A program made the position numbers and the translations under genes. A stretch of 64,000 nt of DNA from Chaetomium olivaceum (taxonomy: Eukaryota; Ascomycota; Sordariomycetes; Sordariales; Chaetomiaceae). Positions within the stretch are counted from its first letter, which is position 1. Each line of letters begins with the position of its first letter. This document shows, piece by piece, positions 10,011 to 23,086 of the stretch. The stretch lies in contig JAYWVB010000027.1 of the NCBI GenBank assembly GCA_039881045.1, positions 418,899 through 482,898 of the forward strand, read 5' to 3'. The notes under the pieces are model-generated. The model was not told where the DNA came from. It searched no databases and was given only the letters and a program-made list of their open reading frames with translations.

Positions 10011-13000
10011 ATGGCTGCCAAAAAGAAGCCCGCGAAATCATCAAAGCAAAATGGGACCGAAAGTTTCCCTGGCCTCAAGAGTCCTGGGACACCTACATCT
10101 CAAACTCAATATCACGAGCTGCAGAAGAATGAAGTGATGGTTTTGCAGGCCATTTATGGCGAAGATTTCGTTGAGCATAGCACTGCTCATAGTGCGTGGC
10201 ATGTAAGCTGATTGACTGAGTCCCTGTGTTTCATGAATCACATCTTCGATAACTGACTCTTTGATTCGAGAAACCCGAGCCGTCTTTTGACATCAGGATC
10301 AAAGCTTCCTCAGATGATGAGGTTGCTATGACGCTCGGAGTTGTCCTCGTTGCAACGTACCCAAAATCTCCCCCTCTGTTGACCACCAAGGATGACGGCG
10401 ACTTGCGAGAATCGACCAAGTTTAAGATCCAAAAGTTCATCGAGACGCAGCCAGTAGCCTGGGCTACCGAGGAACAGGAGATGATTGACCGCATCGTCGA
10501 GGGTATCCGCGAGATTCTGGAGGCCGCTGCCGTCAAGAAAGCTCAGGGGCTGGAACTGCCATCCCTGGAAGAAGAGCGAGCTGCCCACGAGGCTGAACTA
10601 GCGAGGCAAGCTAGGGACGAAAAGGAGCTAGAAGAGCGCAAGAAACTCGAGGAGACCAAAGAAGAGGAGCGGGTCCTGGGTGACATGGTTCAGGAAGAGA
10701 TCAAACGGCAAAGAAGCAAGGCAAAAGAGTCGAGGAAGAAGAACAGGAGCCAGCAGCTGTCGCCTGACCGTGTTGCAGAGGACCCCGCTGATACCGACAT
10801 TGCTCTTGTTCTCGACCAGCCGTGCAAGTTGACTGACAGGTCAGGCAATGCGCTGTACTTTCAGACAGTCATTGGAAAGGTGGTGTATCGCGAAGGCCCG
10901 GTGACGACGGTTTACAAGGTTAAGCCGGTTCTCTCGGCGAGAAACCTGCGGCCAAGCCTAGCTTTCAAGCAGGTCGAGCTCAAGTACCCCGGGAAAGACT
11001 CGATCCACCTCAAGAAGCAGCTTCAGGCTTTGGAGATGCAATTGGAGTCTCTCAAGAAGCTGCGTCACCAAAATCTCCTTGAGCTCCTTGACTTCAAAAT
11101 CGATCGCTCCATCAGCGAGAAGGACTCGTCTTCTCCGGCCGTGTGGACTATCAGCGTCCTGACGCCTCTTAGCGACAAAGGCCCTGTGGACGAACTCTTG
11201 AGTCTCGCCGGTCAAATCGACATCAGCAAGGCGAAGATCTGGACGACAGACCTACTCGAAGCGATTGCCTTTTTACATAACAACGGAATTGTCCACCAGG
11301 ATATTCATCCGGAAATATCCTCCTCTGCAGGGAGCCAGCCGGTGATGTTGTCCCAAAGCTAGCCGATGCCGGCTACCAAAGAGAACTGCACAACATGTGT
11401 ACCAAGGTGGCCAGCCTGACCACCACAAGGACCGCAAAGTCGGCCTATTGGTTCCCACCCGAGATTGCAGGTGTTTCGAAGCCCCAATACACTCAGAAGA
11501 CGGATGTCTGGGATTTTGGCATAGTGGTGCTGCAGATGCTCTTCGGTCTGGACGTGCCGGAAAAGTACCACTCGCCGTCCGCCTTGATGGAGTCCCTTTC
11601 GCTCTCGGGTCCACTCGAGGAACTGGTGACAAAGTTCTTCAAGTCGGATCCCAAGAAGCGACCCCGGGCGTTTGAATTGTGCTCGAGCGAGTTCTTGGCC
11701 ACTAGTGCCCCTATTCTAGAAGAAGACGATTCCGCTGTTGTTGGTGGCTCCACGATCTCCCTCTCCCAGGGTTTTCCGCGGAGGGTGCGCCATGATTCGA
11801 TGAACCGTGCGGTTGTGACCTCGAGGTATCTGCAAGATTATGTAGAGGAGGCTCGGCTAGGCAAAGGTGGCTTCGGGGAAGTAGTAAGAGCCCGCAAGAT
11901 GATTGATGGCCGGCTTTATGCGATCAAAAAGATCACGCAGAGGTCTCAAGAAACACTCTCTGAAATGCTCAAGGAAGTCAGGCTTCTCTCGCAGATGAAC
12001 CACCCTGCTGTCGTCCGGTATTACAACACCTGGCTCGAGGAAATCCCGGACTACTCTGACACGGAAGGGGATACATCAACAGAAGGTCCGGGTACTTCGA
12101 GGGACACGATATCACACAGTATCAACATTGAATTTGCCGAGAGCAAGAGCAGGGGCTTGGACTTTATGTCGTCGAGCGGCCACCCTGACATAGAATTTGA
12201 GTATGGCTCCGCGGTCGACGAGGATGAAGACGAGGATGAATATGGGGATGATGATGACGACGGGTCTTCATCTGACGAGGATACATCAACCTTGAATAGC
12301 AAGGTTCCGATGAAAGATCACCTTGTCGTTCCCGGCAAACGCACGAGGAGAGGGAGCGCCCGCCCGTTTCGCACTATCATGTACATTTCCATGGAATACT
12401 GCGAGAAGCGAGTAAGTTTTGTCCTCTTTCCATCACATCCCTTTGTGGCCGAGGCTGATTCGAAGAAAGACGCTTCGCGACTTGATTTCTCGCAACCTAT
12501 CCAAGGAGAGCCAGGAAGTCTGGCGTCTCTTTCGTCAGATTCTCGAAGGCCTGGCTCATATCCACAGTCTCAATATTGTTCATCGCGACCTAAAGCCAGA
12601 GAACGTCTTCATCAGCGCCGGCCCAGATGGCGTTGAAAATGTCAAGATTGGAGACTTTGGCCTGGCCACCAGCGGGCAGCTTGCTATGGATAAGACTGCC
12701 TCCAACGCGGACGCAAGCGATATAACTCGGAGTATTGGCACTGCCGTCTACGTTGCCCCAGAAGTGAGAACAGGCGGTAGTGGCTCGTACACTGCCAAGG
12801 TGGATGTAAGTCCAATACCTCTTGCTAGAAGTAGGATTAAGTACTGACCGCCATCAGATGTACTCACTCGGCGTCATCTTCTTCGAAATGTCGTATCCAC
12901 CGATGCTCGGGATGCAGCGCGCCATGGTCCTTGAGCAAGTCCGGCGGAACCCACCAGCTCTACCGTCGGATTTCAAGCCTGCCGACAAGAACCACACTGA

Positions 13001-15138
13001 AGTCCTGCTGTCTCTTTTGACTCACAACCCAAAAGAGCGGCCTTCTAGCATTGAACTGCTCAAGAGCGGGAAAATGCCAGTTCAGATGGAGAGCGAGGCG
13101 ATACGGCGTGCCATCGCTGGCATGGCTGACCCGACGTCACCGTACTTCGAGAAGATGCTCGAGACCTTGTTTGCTCGACAGATCGAACAAGCGAAAGACT
13201 ACGCGTGGGATATGTCCTCGTCAATACCCAGTCCCGCAGATCTTATGAGGCGATACATCGTGAAGGAGACTTTGATATCTATCTTCCGACGACACGGCGC
13301 GGTAGAGGCCCCAACGTCCACGCTTTATCCCCGGTCATCGCACTACGGGCAAAATTCCGTGCATCTGCTTGACAAAAACGGCACCGTGCTTCAACTCCCG
13401 TTTGATTTGGTGATGGGACACGCTCGTTCCCTCGCGAGGATTACGAACGGTACAGTGCCGCTGCGCTCTTATTCTTTTGGGAACATCTTCCGTGACCGCC
13501 ATGACGGCGGGCAGCCGGACGTCTATGGAGAAGTCGACTTTGATATTGTCACCACCGATGCCCTGGACCTTGCCTTGAAAGAGGCTGAGGTCATCAAGGT
13601 GCTGGACGAGATCGTCACTGCATTCCCTACCACATCCTCGACACCGATCTGCTTTCAGCTTGGCCACTCAGATCTCTTGCATTTGATCTTTGAGTTTTGC
13701 GGCGTGGAGCCTGGAGCAAGGCACGCTGCTGCAGAGGTTCTCAGCAAACTGAACATTAGAAACTTCACATGGACTAAGGTTCGAAGCGAGCTCAGATCCC
13801 CTCTCGTGGGGATGTCGGCTACCAGCGTCGACGAGCTGCAGAGCTTTGACTTCCGAGGTCAGTACTTCGCTGTGGTGTGATACAGCCTAGATTCGCTAAC
13901 TTGACTAGACACCCCTAGCAAGGCCATCTCTAAGTTGAGGGTCCTGTTCGAGGGGACTGAATACAGCGAGAAAGTATCATCCACGCTGGCCCACCTAAGG
14001 GAAGTGTATGAATACACCAAGAAATTTGGCTTGAGCAGCAAGGTCTACATCGCCCCACTGAGCAGCATTAACGAGACGTTCTTCCGTGGCGGGATTCTTT
14101 TTGCTTGCCTCTACGACAAAAAGGTCAAGGACGTCTTCGCTGCCGGCGGCCGCTACGACGGCTTGATTAAGGAGCACCGTCCCAAGATCGGGAGTCGGTT
14201 CGAAGAGCGCCATGCGGTGGGTTTCAGTCTTAACTGGGGAGAAGCAGCTTGCGAAGCAGGTCCCCAAGATCACAGGCAAGGCATTCCTCAAAAAGGCGGC
14301 CGAGGAAGAAGCTCATGGAATGTTCAACGTAAAACGAGTGAGTCTCACATCGTCCTTCCCCTCCGATCTTGGAGTAAGTTGCTAACCTGAGCAGTGCGAT
14401 GTCTTGGTCGCCAGTTTTGACCCGTCCGTTCTTCGTTCTGCGGGCATTGAACTCCTCCAAACCCTCTGGGCGCATGGCATCAGCGCCGAACTTGCCCGCG
14501 ATGCCCGATCCCCGGAAGATCTCCTCTCAAGTTACCGCGACGAGTCGTACAGTTGGATCATCATCAAGCAGGATAACCAGCTCAAGATCAAAACCATGGG
14601 CCGCAAAGACGCCCCCGATGCCGACATCTCGGCTAAGGACCTCCTCAACTGGCTGAAATCCGAAATCCGCGAACGCGAGTCCCGCTCGGGGACGAGACTT
14701 CGCACGACCGGCCTACCACACTCCGAGTCCGGCGGCGCACTCCCCACGTCGGCGACGACCGAGCACGGCCCGCAGGAGGTGCACGTTCTCGTGGCGCAGA
14801 CCAAGTCCAAGAAGTTCAACCGACACGCCGTTGTCGAGCAGGCGCACGCGAGCGCGTCACGGCTGGTGCAGACGTTCCTGGACGGGCCCGTGGCGGCCAT
14901 CGAGACGTCGGACGACGTGGTGGACCTGATCCGGGGCACCAGCCTGTCGGACCCGGAGAGCTGGCGGCGCGTCGAGCACAGCGTGGGCACGGTCGAGAAG
15001 AAGTACGTGCGCGAGCTCCACGACATGCTCCTCCAGTGGCGCTGGGCCTGGGAGGCGCGCAAGGAGGGCAGCGCCGCCAACGCCTTTGTTTACAACTTTC
15101 GTACTGGGAAGTGTGTCTACTACGACCTGGGGGCCTAG
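10011..15138 (+). CDS. GCN2: eIF2alpha kinase Gcn2 (with two apparent frame breaks)
   Basis: Gcn2 senses uncharged tRNA and phosphorylates eIF2alpha to start the general amino acid response. Exons are 10011-10202, 10271-12411, 12470-12805, 12858-13857, 13909-14337 and 14395-15138, about 1613 residues. Domains in order: RWD (binds Gcn1; LQKNEVMVLQAIYGEDF), a charged linker, a pseudokinase with HQDIHPEN instead of HRD, and the kinase (GKGGFGEV, AIKK, HRDLKPEN, DFGLAT, APE) interrupted by an acidic insert rich in Asp/Glu/Ser. A HisRS-like domain (from about LMRRYIVKETL) and the C-terminal ribosome/dimerisation domain complete it. Two single-base problems interrupt the frame: a base is missing in the A run at 11313-11315 (GAAATATC where PENILL needs GAAAATATC), and there is an extra G in 14236-14239 (NWEKQL region). 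Both cancel overall. The conserved sequence on both sides argues for sequence error, not decay. Confidence 0.95.
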
Positions 15139-16675
15139 GAGGCTTCTACTGCGGCTGCTACGACGACTACTACTACCTCTGGCGGCGCGACGGGAGGGCC
15201 GGGGGCCGCGTCCGGGTCGGGATCTGGGGGGTCGGGCCCAGGACCGGGATCGGGGTCGAGGAAAAGAGAGAGGCGGTGGTCTATCGGTATATGAGCATTT
15301 TGGGGCTCTCTCTATCGGATGGATAAATCTCCACTCTGTTCCGGATGCCCTTCTTGATTTGGTGTTGTTTTTTTGGTACTTCAGCCATGATATGTACCTT
15401 GTTGGCTGGCCAGTCTGAGGCTGCTTCTGCTTGGTGGCTTAGCCTTGGCTGCTGCAGGTGGTGCACACAACCTTGCTTGACGGCTTTGCACTTTATTCGG
15501 GGTGGCACTACTTTGTTATATTTTTGTCATGATACCCGGGATTCACCGTTGGGTTAACGGCCCATGGATTCCGTTACTAGAAGCAAATGATCTCTTCAGT
15601 TCGCTCCATGCCACACAATTGCAACAAAGGTGATAAGTCGCCGATAGGTTGCGTTAGTTAAAGACAGGAATGATGATTGCTCAGGTCGGAGACGATCGGG
15701 CTGTTCGGGAACTTGACGATGCTTTCGCCACCGAGACGCATTTCTGAGACGATTGGGTGCATTAATTGTTGGCCGGTTTCCAACAGGCCCTGTACGATCA
15801 TGGCACTGCTAAAGTAGCCTCTCTAACGTTAGTGGCGTTGTGGGAATGGAAATATTGTAAAAATGGTTAGACGTTGTACCAAATGTTTTGATATATGGTC
15901 CAAAATCCAAGTTTTGCAGAGGACCTGAAGCCTCATTCCAAGACGATATCGTCATCCTCAGCTTTGATGAGGCGGCTTAGGACCTTTGAAAAAAAGACCA
16001 TTCACATAACTTTTACGGGTCGGCTGAGGTCACTTGAGACCTGTGGCGTGGCACCGGGTTTGAGTCTGATCACTGGCTTCCAAGGTGGTGGCCCTGCAGT
16101 GGGGTTCCATTCTCTGGCTGGCTCGGCAGCTCCGCGATTTCAGCGCAAGCAGGGGTGGGCTTGCATGCCCAGACCCTGATAAGGTGAGTGGAGTGGGTGG
16201 CATGAGGTGCGGGTGACTCTGCCTGTCACCGCCAGGCACATGGATCGGCAAGGTCCTCAATAGGTACCTAATAATAAATAGGCAGACCCGGCGCCAAACC
16301 TTTCTCCCTTTTCGTTTCCACTGTTTTCTCGTTGTATTTTGGCTTCACAATAACTTGAATGGAGTATTGAAGAGGAGTCCGGTTTGCCATTCACTTCTAT
16401 TGACCACTTGTACACACGCATTGTCTCCCACCACCGAATCCCCGCCGATTAGTGTGTAGTCCCCCTCTGAGAAGCCGACCGACTTCGCCTTTCCTCCTCT
16501 CCCTACATCAAAACGAAGGGTCCGCCCCGTTGCTCGTTGTCTGCCTTCCGTGACACTTTCTGTTACATATTCCCGAACCCGACCTCATTTCGGGACTCAG
16601 CACCCCAACAACCCCGCCGCCCGTTTCCTACTGTCGATCCTGGCTGCTTTACCTTCAACAACACCCGCCGCCGCC
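15139..16675. other. Intergenic, GCN2 to CDC34-like gene
   Basis: About 1.5 kb. It starts with GCN2 3' flank and ends in a pyrimidine-rich 5' leader (16290-16660). Short open frames here lack conserved motifs. I see no gene, repeat array or RNA gene. Confidence 0.5.
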
Positions 16676-17463
16676 ATGTCTCGTACAGCAGCGCCGACTG
16701 GCGCAAAGACGCGCCTGATGAGCGAGATGAAAGCACTGCGGAAGGAGACTTGGATTCATTTTCAAGATGTAGGTTCCGGCCCAGACCCCCATCTCTGTGC
16801 GCCTTCTTTCTAGACCTCGCGCTGACGCCATGGGTCGGGCAGGATGACGGAGAAGACAGCAACATTCTCAAGTGGCATTTCGCACTCATGGTCATCAACT
16901 CCGATAGCCCCTTTAACGGCGGCTACTTCAAGGCCGAAATGACCTTCACCGACGAGTACCCTTACCAGCCGCCCAAGTTCCGCTTCCTGATCCCTATTAC
17001 CCACCCCAACATCTACCCCGACGGCCAGCTTTGCATCTCGATCCTGCACAAGCCTGGGGAGGATATTACATCAGGTGAAGAGGCGAGCGAGCGGTGGTCT
17101 CCGCTCCAGGGTGCCGAGAGCGTGCTCCGCTCCGTCCTACTGCTGCTCGACGACCCCGAGATCAACTCGCCTGCCAACGTCGACGCTGGCGTCATGTACC
17201 GCGACCGCCGCAGCGAGTACCTCGAAAAGGCTACCGAAACCGTTGCACGGTCCAAGAAGGATGTTCCTGCCGATTTTGATATGCCCACGAGCTTTGTGGA
17301 AGCACCGCCGCCAAAGCAGGACGATGATGCTGATTTCTGGGCCGGAAGCTCGGACGAAGAGTTCGATTTTGGAGGAAGCGATACTGGTGATGAGGATGAG
17401 ATGGATTATGACGACGATGAAGGAGAAGGCGAGGCAAGCGACGAGGATGAGGACGAGAAGTAA
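16676..17463 (+). CDS. CDC34: Cdc34/UBC3-type ubiquitin-conjugating enzyme E2
   Basis: Two exons (16676-16768 and 16843-17463) give 237 residues. The UBC fold is complete: GGYFKAEMTF, the YPYQPPKFRF strand, the HPNIY segment and the catalytic Cys in DGQLCISILH. The loop after the Cys carries the acidic insertion (EDITSGEEASERWSP) that marks the Cdc34 and Ubc7 groups. The long C-terminal tail is strongly acidic (Asp/Glu/Gly/Ser), which in Cdc34 binds the cullin of SCF ligases, so Cdc34 is preferred over Ubc7. SCF-Cdc34 degrades CDK inhibitors at G1/S. The start is in a strong context (GCCGCCATG). The second acceptor, GGGCAG, was chosen because the earlier TCTAG acceptor leads to an immediate stop. 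Confidence 0.88.
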
Positions 17464-18466
17464 AAAAGGCGATGGCATGGACACGACGTCCATCCCGTCT
17501 TCTGACGTCCAGTTCCCCCATCTTCTGATTTCTTTTTCCTTCTTTTTCACCGGTCACGGTACATTACAGCATGCATAGCGTTGGTGAACACCACAAGGGG
17601 GGCGTTCTGCGGTCTACGACCATGGGAGGGGGGATTTAGTTGTATTTACGCACACCCATCCACAGAGGTGCGCATATACCATGGAGTCTACTGGATTTGC
17701 GGTGGGCCGGCGTGGTATTTGCTTTGGGAAAGGGTAAATAAGTTACGGGTTAATCAGACTGTTTCCTTCAAGCTCTACGCAAGCTTGCAACACAAGGCAT
17801 GAGAATACTTGGTATGGTTTGGTGGTTCAAATTTCCCATCCTTTGGGGATGAGCTTGCTCAACTGCGCAACCCGAACCCTGAGACCAGAGCCATGTGTCA
17901 GGGGTTATTCTTTTGGTCTGTGCACTACCGCTCCCACCGGCCCCTCCGTGCCCCTCCTACGCCAAGACCTGGACACTGGAGCTTCCTTGTAAGTGTCACC
18001 AACAGAGGGTATGTACTCGGCATACGGTGCGAGCCAAAGACAAACGATTGTGGAAGACAAACTCCAACAACAGCACAAGCTCAGTCATGCAACAAGCACC
18101 ATAAACCCCCGGTATATGTGCTGATGATTAGACCCGGAATCCCATTTCTAGCACAACCAATAAACAGAGTCATTTTGTTTATCCGCATGTTGGAGCACCA
18201 CAGTACTGATTATCCAGCCCAGGGCTCTCTCGCATAACGTTACCTGCCGGGGAGGGAGTTACCGATCCCGCAGCAGTTTCCAGGCCAAGAACGGGGCAAG
18301 GATCCAAAGCTCCCCCACCATTGCGACGGTTGCCCATAACTCCCACCGCCGACGCCCGCCAACCCAACCCGCTCTGGCTTCTCCCAGATGTCATCTCGAT
18401 AGCTCTGAACAAGCCGACTTTCACATCCTCTGACGGCGAAACCACCGCCGGAGCGGGACGACGAGG
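17464..18466. other. Intergenic, CDC34 to UBA/UIM gene
   Basis: One kilobase of 3' flank and promoter. Only short, unconserved open frames were found, and nothing else is supported. Confidence 0.5.
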
Positions 18467-21465
18467 ATGGCATTCAGCCAAGTAGAGATCTCGGACGACC
18501 AGGTGAGGATGGTGGAAATGGTCACCGGCTTTGGCGACCACTCCATGATCCAAACCGCCCTGCAGGGCAATCATGGCCAGGTCGACACGGTCGTCAATGA
18601 GATTCTCGATGACCGTGAGAAGGTCAGTCCGTGCTTTTTTGGGGCCTACTTGCCCGGCGCTCGAGTTGCTGACGTTGGCGTAGTTCAAGCGGAAGTATGG
18701 TTGGGACGAGGCGGCGTTTTCCTCCGGCCGCGACGGAGAGGACACGTCGGGCACCAGACCCGGCGGCGAAGGTGAGTATCTTCTCTTTGGGAGATAACCT
18801 TATTCTGTGTGCTGACGAGGTTCTGCTCAGCCTTTTCGATCCACCAACAAACCCCCGTTATCTACGGAACCGAGCCGAATAACTACTATGGCGCACCCTC
18901 GCGGCCCCCATCGAGAGCGAATAACAGATCGCCTATGAGTCGTCTCGCCGATATCACTTCCGGCGAGTACACCACGGCTGCCCCGAGCAACCGCCAAGAA
19001 GAGGAGGACCAGATACAACGAGCCATCAACGAATCCTTGACTGGCTCAGGCATTCAAACACCACACGCATTTCCACCGCCCCCTCCTCCGACGCAGCAAC
19101 AGTCGGGTGTCATTACTAACAACGGCGACTCCTCGGTGCACTTTGGTCCCGCCAACCGCCCGGACTATGATCCAAACGAATGGGCCATGGTGCCTTTGGG
19201 GAAACAGGAAAACGACCCAGATCCGACCTTTAGGGCGAGGAAGGATAGGATGCCGGTCTTACTACGATGTCGTAAGGAGAACGAGTGGGAAAAGCACCGT
19301 GTTGGCGCCCTCCTGATGATTTTTGGACAAATTCCCGCGGTTCGAAACGTATTACTCGAGAGCGGTGTGGCTCCCGGCTACGGCTACGGCAACAAGGGCG
19401 ACTGGTGGCGAGGGGACCCGATATTTCCACCAGTCCAACCGATTCCCGACGATTGGATGGACGAGCCCGTCATATCTTGGTCCGACGAACTTCATCGCCT
19501 AATGGCCTTCCTTGAGTTGACAGAACGCGCATATGGGACAGCCGACAGTCTGGTTCGCGCCAGGCTCCCAGAGGCACAGGAGACTGGTGATGCAGAGAAG
19601 GACTTCTTCCAGAACTTTGCTGAGGCGGGCCGGACCGAGGGCAGCCACAAGAACAGGGAAACGCTCATTTCTTCGGTAGAGATTGTCGCCCTCGACAATT
19701 TCAGCCACCAGGGCGGGGACCGCTTCGGCCTCCTTGACCTCCAGGTCAGCAAAGAGATCGATCCCATGCCTAAGAATATCTACCATGTGCTGGATTGGCT
19801 GTTCTTTGCCGACTTAAGATTGGCAAGAGAAGATCTGAGTGCAACGCGGATGGCCTGGATCGACCAGGCCTCGGACGTCTTCACATGTCGCTTCCAGAAG
19901 GACGATGAGTTACCCGTGCCGCTGGAGATACCCGAAACTTTTTACCTTGACCGGTACTTGAAGAGCAACGGCGAAAAGCTCCAAGAGCTGCAGGTGGAGC
20001 TGGTCGCTTTGCTAAAGGCGTACGATGCCAGTATGCAGAAGGAGGAACAGCTCATAAAATGGGTCAACCCCAAAACGAACAAGGCCTACGATCGCAGGGT
20101 TCTTATCAAAGCAGCGGTGAACAACTACCAAGAAAATGTGAGAAAGGTCAAGCGCCGCGCCTTTTGGAGGAAGCACGAGCAGACCCCATCCGAGGGGGAG
20201 GGCGCGTACTACCTACCGGATCACGCAGGCGAACCGAGTTTGCTACCTGCGGAGTCTGAGGCGGTTGCCTACTACGAGGCCAAGATACGGAAGCTCGAGG
20301 ACAGGTTGGCGGAGATGGAACGCCTCATTAACGGTATGTGGAAACCGGATCCGAGAGCTAACGCGCAATCACTAATGTCAATCATTCCAGAGGTCATCAT
20401 ACCGGAGAGGGAGGCGATTCATGAGGTCAATCGCAAAATGTCGTCGCTTCTGACAGTACCTTCCACCGATGAGAAGTGGAACCCTACAAATAAGTACACT
20501 CTTTGTGGCGTGGTCAATGATCTGAATACCGTTTACCAGCGGATACATGTCCCGGTCAGCGAGGCCGGGGCTACGCTTGCTGACGATGCTCCCGCGGCCG
20601 AAGAGAAACGGTGGTGGAAGACATCCTTCAAACCGGCGGACAACACAGTTGAGCACACAGTGAGTTTCGTCTGGCGTTTAGGTCCAGCTGTTACTGACCC
20701 CTTCCCTAGCAAGTGACCTACGAAACAGTCATGCGCGAGACCTGTTCGGTCAAGTGCAAACCTATCATTGTGTACGCGACAGACAAGGCCTTGGAGCAAG
20801 ACAACCAGCCGCTGCCGGACGCGCTCAAGACCTTTGTCCGGCTTGACAACCGGCTCTTCAAGCAGGAGCTGTTGCAATCAAACCGGCCTGGCCATAAGCG
20901 GAGTGCCGGCGTTGGCGACGGCTCGCAGTCGAAGCGGTTACAGCGGTCAGCCAGCATCGATTCCATGGATACTAACCATGCTTCGGCGGGAGACTTTGAC
21001 GATGATATGCGCGACGCGCCGTTCGACAATGACTCGATATTTGGAGTTGCCGGCGCCGGCGCCGGCGACGCAACTCCCAACAGGGCTGCCAGAGCTACGC
21101 AGGATGCGTCAATTCCAGACCTCGTCGATGCCGTTGGCGAGACTCCCGGGCTAACGGCAAGGATGACATCACCGCCCGCATATGAGAACTACATCGAAAT
21201 GGAAGCGGGCGTGTCGCCGGCGCTCGCGCAGGTGTCCCTGCAGGATCTCAAAAACAGCAGTCCACCTAAGCCGCAGGAGATGCAGGAGCGGCCGAACGCA
21301 CAGTTACTCACGCGGATAAGCAGTAATAATGGCGGCACTGCTATTGCTAATGGCAGTCCGGGCAGTGGCTCAGCGCCGACTGTTGTTAGAGACGAAGAGG
21401 AACCACTGATTGACCTGAGCGATCCCCAAGATGCCGATCCCAAGACGCAGGCCAATGGCGTTTAG
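18467..21465 (+). CDS. UBA/UIM protein with degenerate USP-like domain
   Basis: Exons are 18467-18622, 18684-18771, 18831-20333, 20391-20659 and 20710-21465, about 923 residues. The 57-nt intron 20334-20390 has a good donor (GTATGT), branch-like CTAAC and CTAAT, and CAG, but its length is a multiple of three with no stop, so retention would add 19 residues. The N terminus (about 5-50) resembles a UBA domain (MVTGFGDHSMIQTALQGN). A UIM-like helix follows near residues 138-151 (EEEDQIQRAINESL). The central part is laid out like the USP28/Ubp2 group, and its end (KYTLCGVV ... RWWKTSF ... VTYETVM) resembles the His-box strands. I see no GNTCY-type Cys box and no GHY at the His box, so the enzyme is probably inactive. 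Annotators often call such fungal proteins ubiquitin interaction domain proteins. Function is inferred. Confidence 0.7.
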
Positions 21466-21801
21466 GAGACGGTCTCGACGACAGGAAAGCTCTTGGCTGA
21501 TACGTCCCTTGGCTCGGATTCCGATGATGTTTCCGTCAACCCGTCCTCAAAGGGGATGTATCCAGACGGAAACGCGAGTTCGGGCGAGGAAGAGGACACA
21601 TGCAATAAAGAGGATGCCGATCAGGAGCATGTGGGCAATAAGGAGGGCATGGGTAGCAAGGATGAGGCGGTCAAGATGGAAGCTGCGAGGAAGGTCGCGA
21701 AGGGAAAGCGAGCGACCCGAACGAAGAAGAGCTGCTCACCTAGCGGGAAGGTTCCGAGGCGCATGTCGCAACGGTTACTACAGAAGAAGCAGGCTCGTTG
21801 A
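21466..21801 (+). other. In-frame open extension after the TAG of the UBA/UIM gene
   Basis: Directly after the TAG at 21463-21465 the same frame stays open for 111 codons to a TGA at 21799-21801. The encoded tail is coding-like: acidic first (SSGEEEDTCNKEDADQ), then Lys/Arg-rich (KGKRATRTKKS). It could be a C-terminal part of the same protein, with a CAG-to-TAG change, a sequence error or readthrough. It could also be chance. Confidence 0.4.
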
Positions 21802-23086
21802 GAATGCTTGGGTGCGTGTTGAGTTGGAGGCTGGGCTGTGCCGGATTCGTTGCATTCCATTCAATGCATACATACTTGCATTCAAAGGCTGGGCGTGTTA
21901 GGGTACGGTTGGGGGGTGCTAGGGATACACATTGCCTTGTCTTGACCGAGCATGGCACAGCGATTTGCTATTTTTGCTAGGGTTTGTAGGCCTAGTATTT
22001 ACGTAGGAGGGCCATCAGAGCTTCCGCATCGGGAGGAGCACTGGCATACGGAGACGCATGGGCGGATGATACCCCCTGAGTAAAATCCATGGGAGCACGT
22101 TCGATTTATGAGTTCTGGTTGATGCTAACCGTCGGCCTCTACGTTGATGACCTCGTCGTAGTTGGGCATCCGTGAGTGGTACCCACTGAGGGCGTCGGCG
22201 TCAAAGTTCAAGCGCCAGTTGTCAAACATATCGCACCTACCTCGAATAAAACCTGGCGCAATACATCCTCTTCGCTCCAGGTGAAAACCTCCGTTCGGTT
22301 ACGTTTCTGACTACTAGGTACCTTCTACCATGGATTCGACAATCTGAAAGATCGGGGACCTAAGCGAACGCACATTTTCTGTCAACGGCCCCGGAATCGA
22401 ATGATAGATGCACGTATACGCAAAGTTATTTGTAGAGAGAAGTTCCATTATTTCAGGGTATCAACTCAGGTAAAGACAGTAGGCACTAGTAACCTTCGTT
22501 AACCAGACATGAAGCGGCATCTACCTAGTACTCTACCAGCCTTCCTCATCCTCGCCGGGCTGAAGCCCAATAATGAACGAAACAATGAGACAACCTACAG
22601 AAAGAGGAAGGAAGTAGATTCTACAATTTCTATGACTGGACTAGACGACTTCCCCAAATCACACAGTGTGACGAATCCCGAGAAACAGTGTGCGGGGCAG
22701 CTTCCAACGTGGCGGGGCAGACAGCAAGGCGGGGGGAACGAACACGGAACTTCCTTTCGCACTGAAACTTGCCTACCATCCGATCCTAACCATCATCGTA
22801 CATACTCGAGCTTTCGGAGGTAAATTCGACTTCGAAAACGGCCCACCCACCTCCTGCGCCTCCTTCACACCCGTTTCTAGTTTCCGCTCTCTGGACGATC
22901 AGGGCGCAAAGCGTGCAGGGAAGAAACAGCCTCACCCCAACAACACCAAGCATCCCATCACCACCGTCCCGCTCGTCCCGACCCGACCCGAATCCGAACC
23001 CGACCAAAAACCCACCCCATCCCCTCCGACACAACAACACCCCCACACCCGCAGACCGACGGTCTGAGGGAGAGAGCGACCAGAAC
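21802..23086. other. Intergenic, UBA/UIM gene to GET4
   Basis: About 1.3 kb. The last 200 bases are a C/A-rich leader before GET4. TAGGTACC-like words occur near 22315. No supported gene is seen. Confidence 0.5.
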
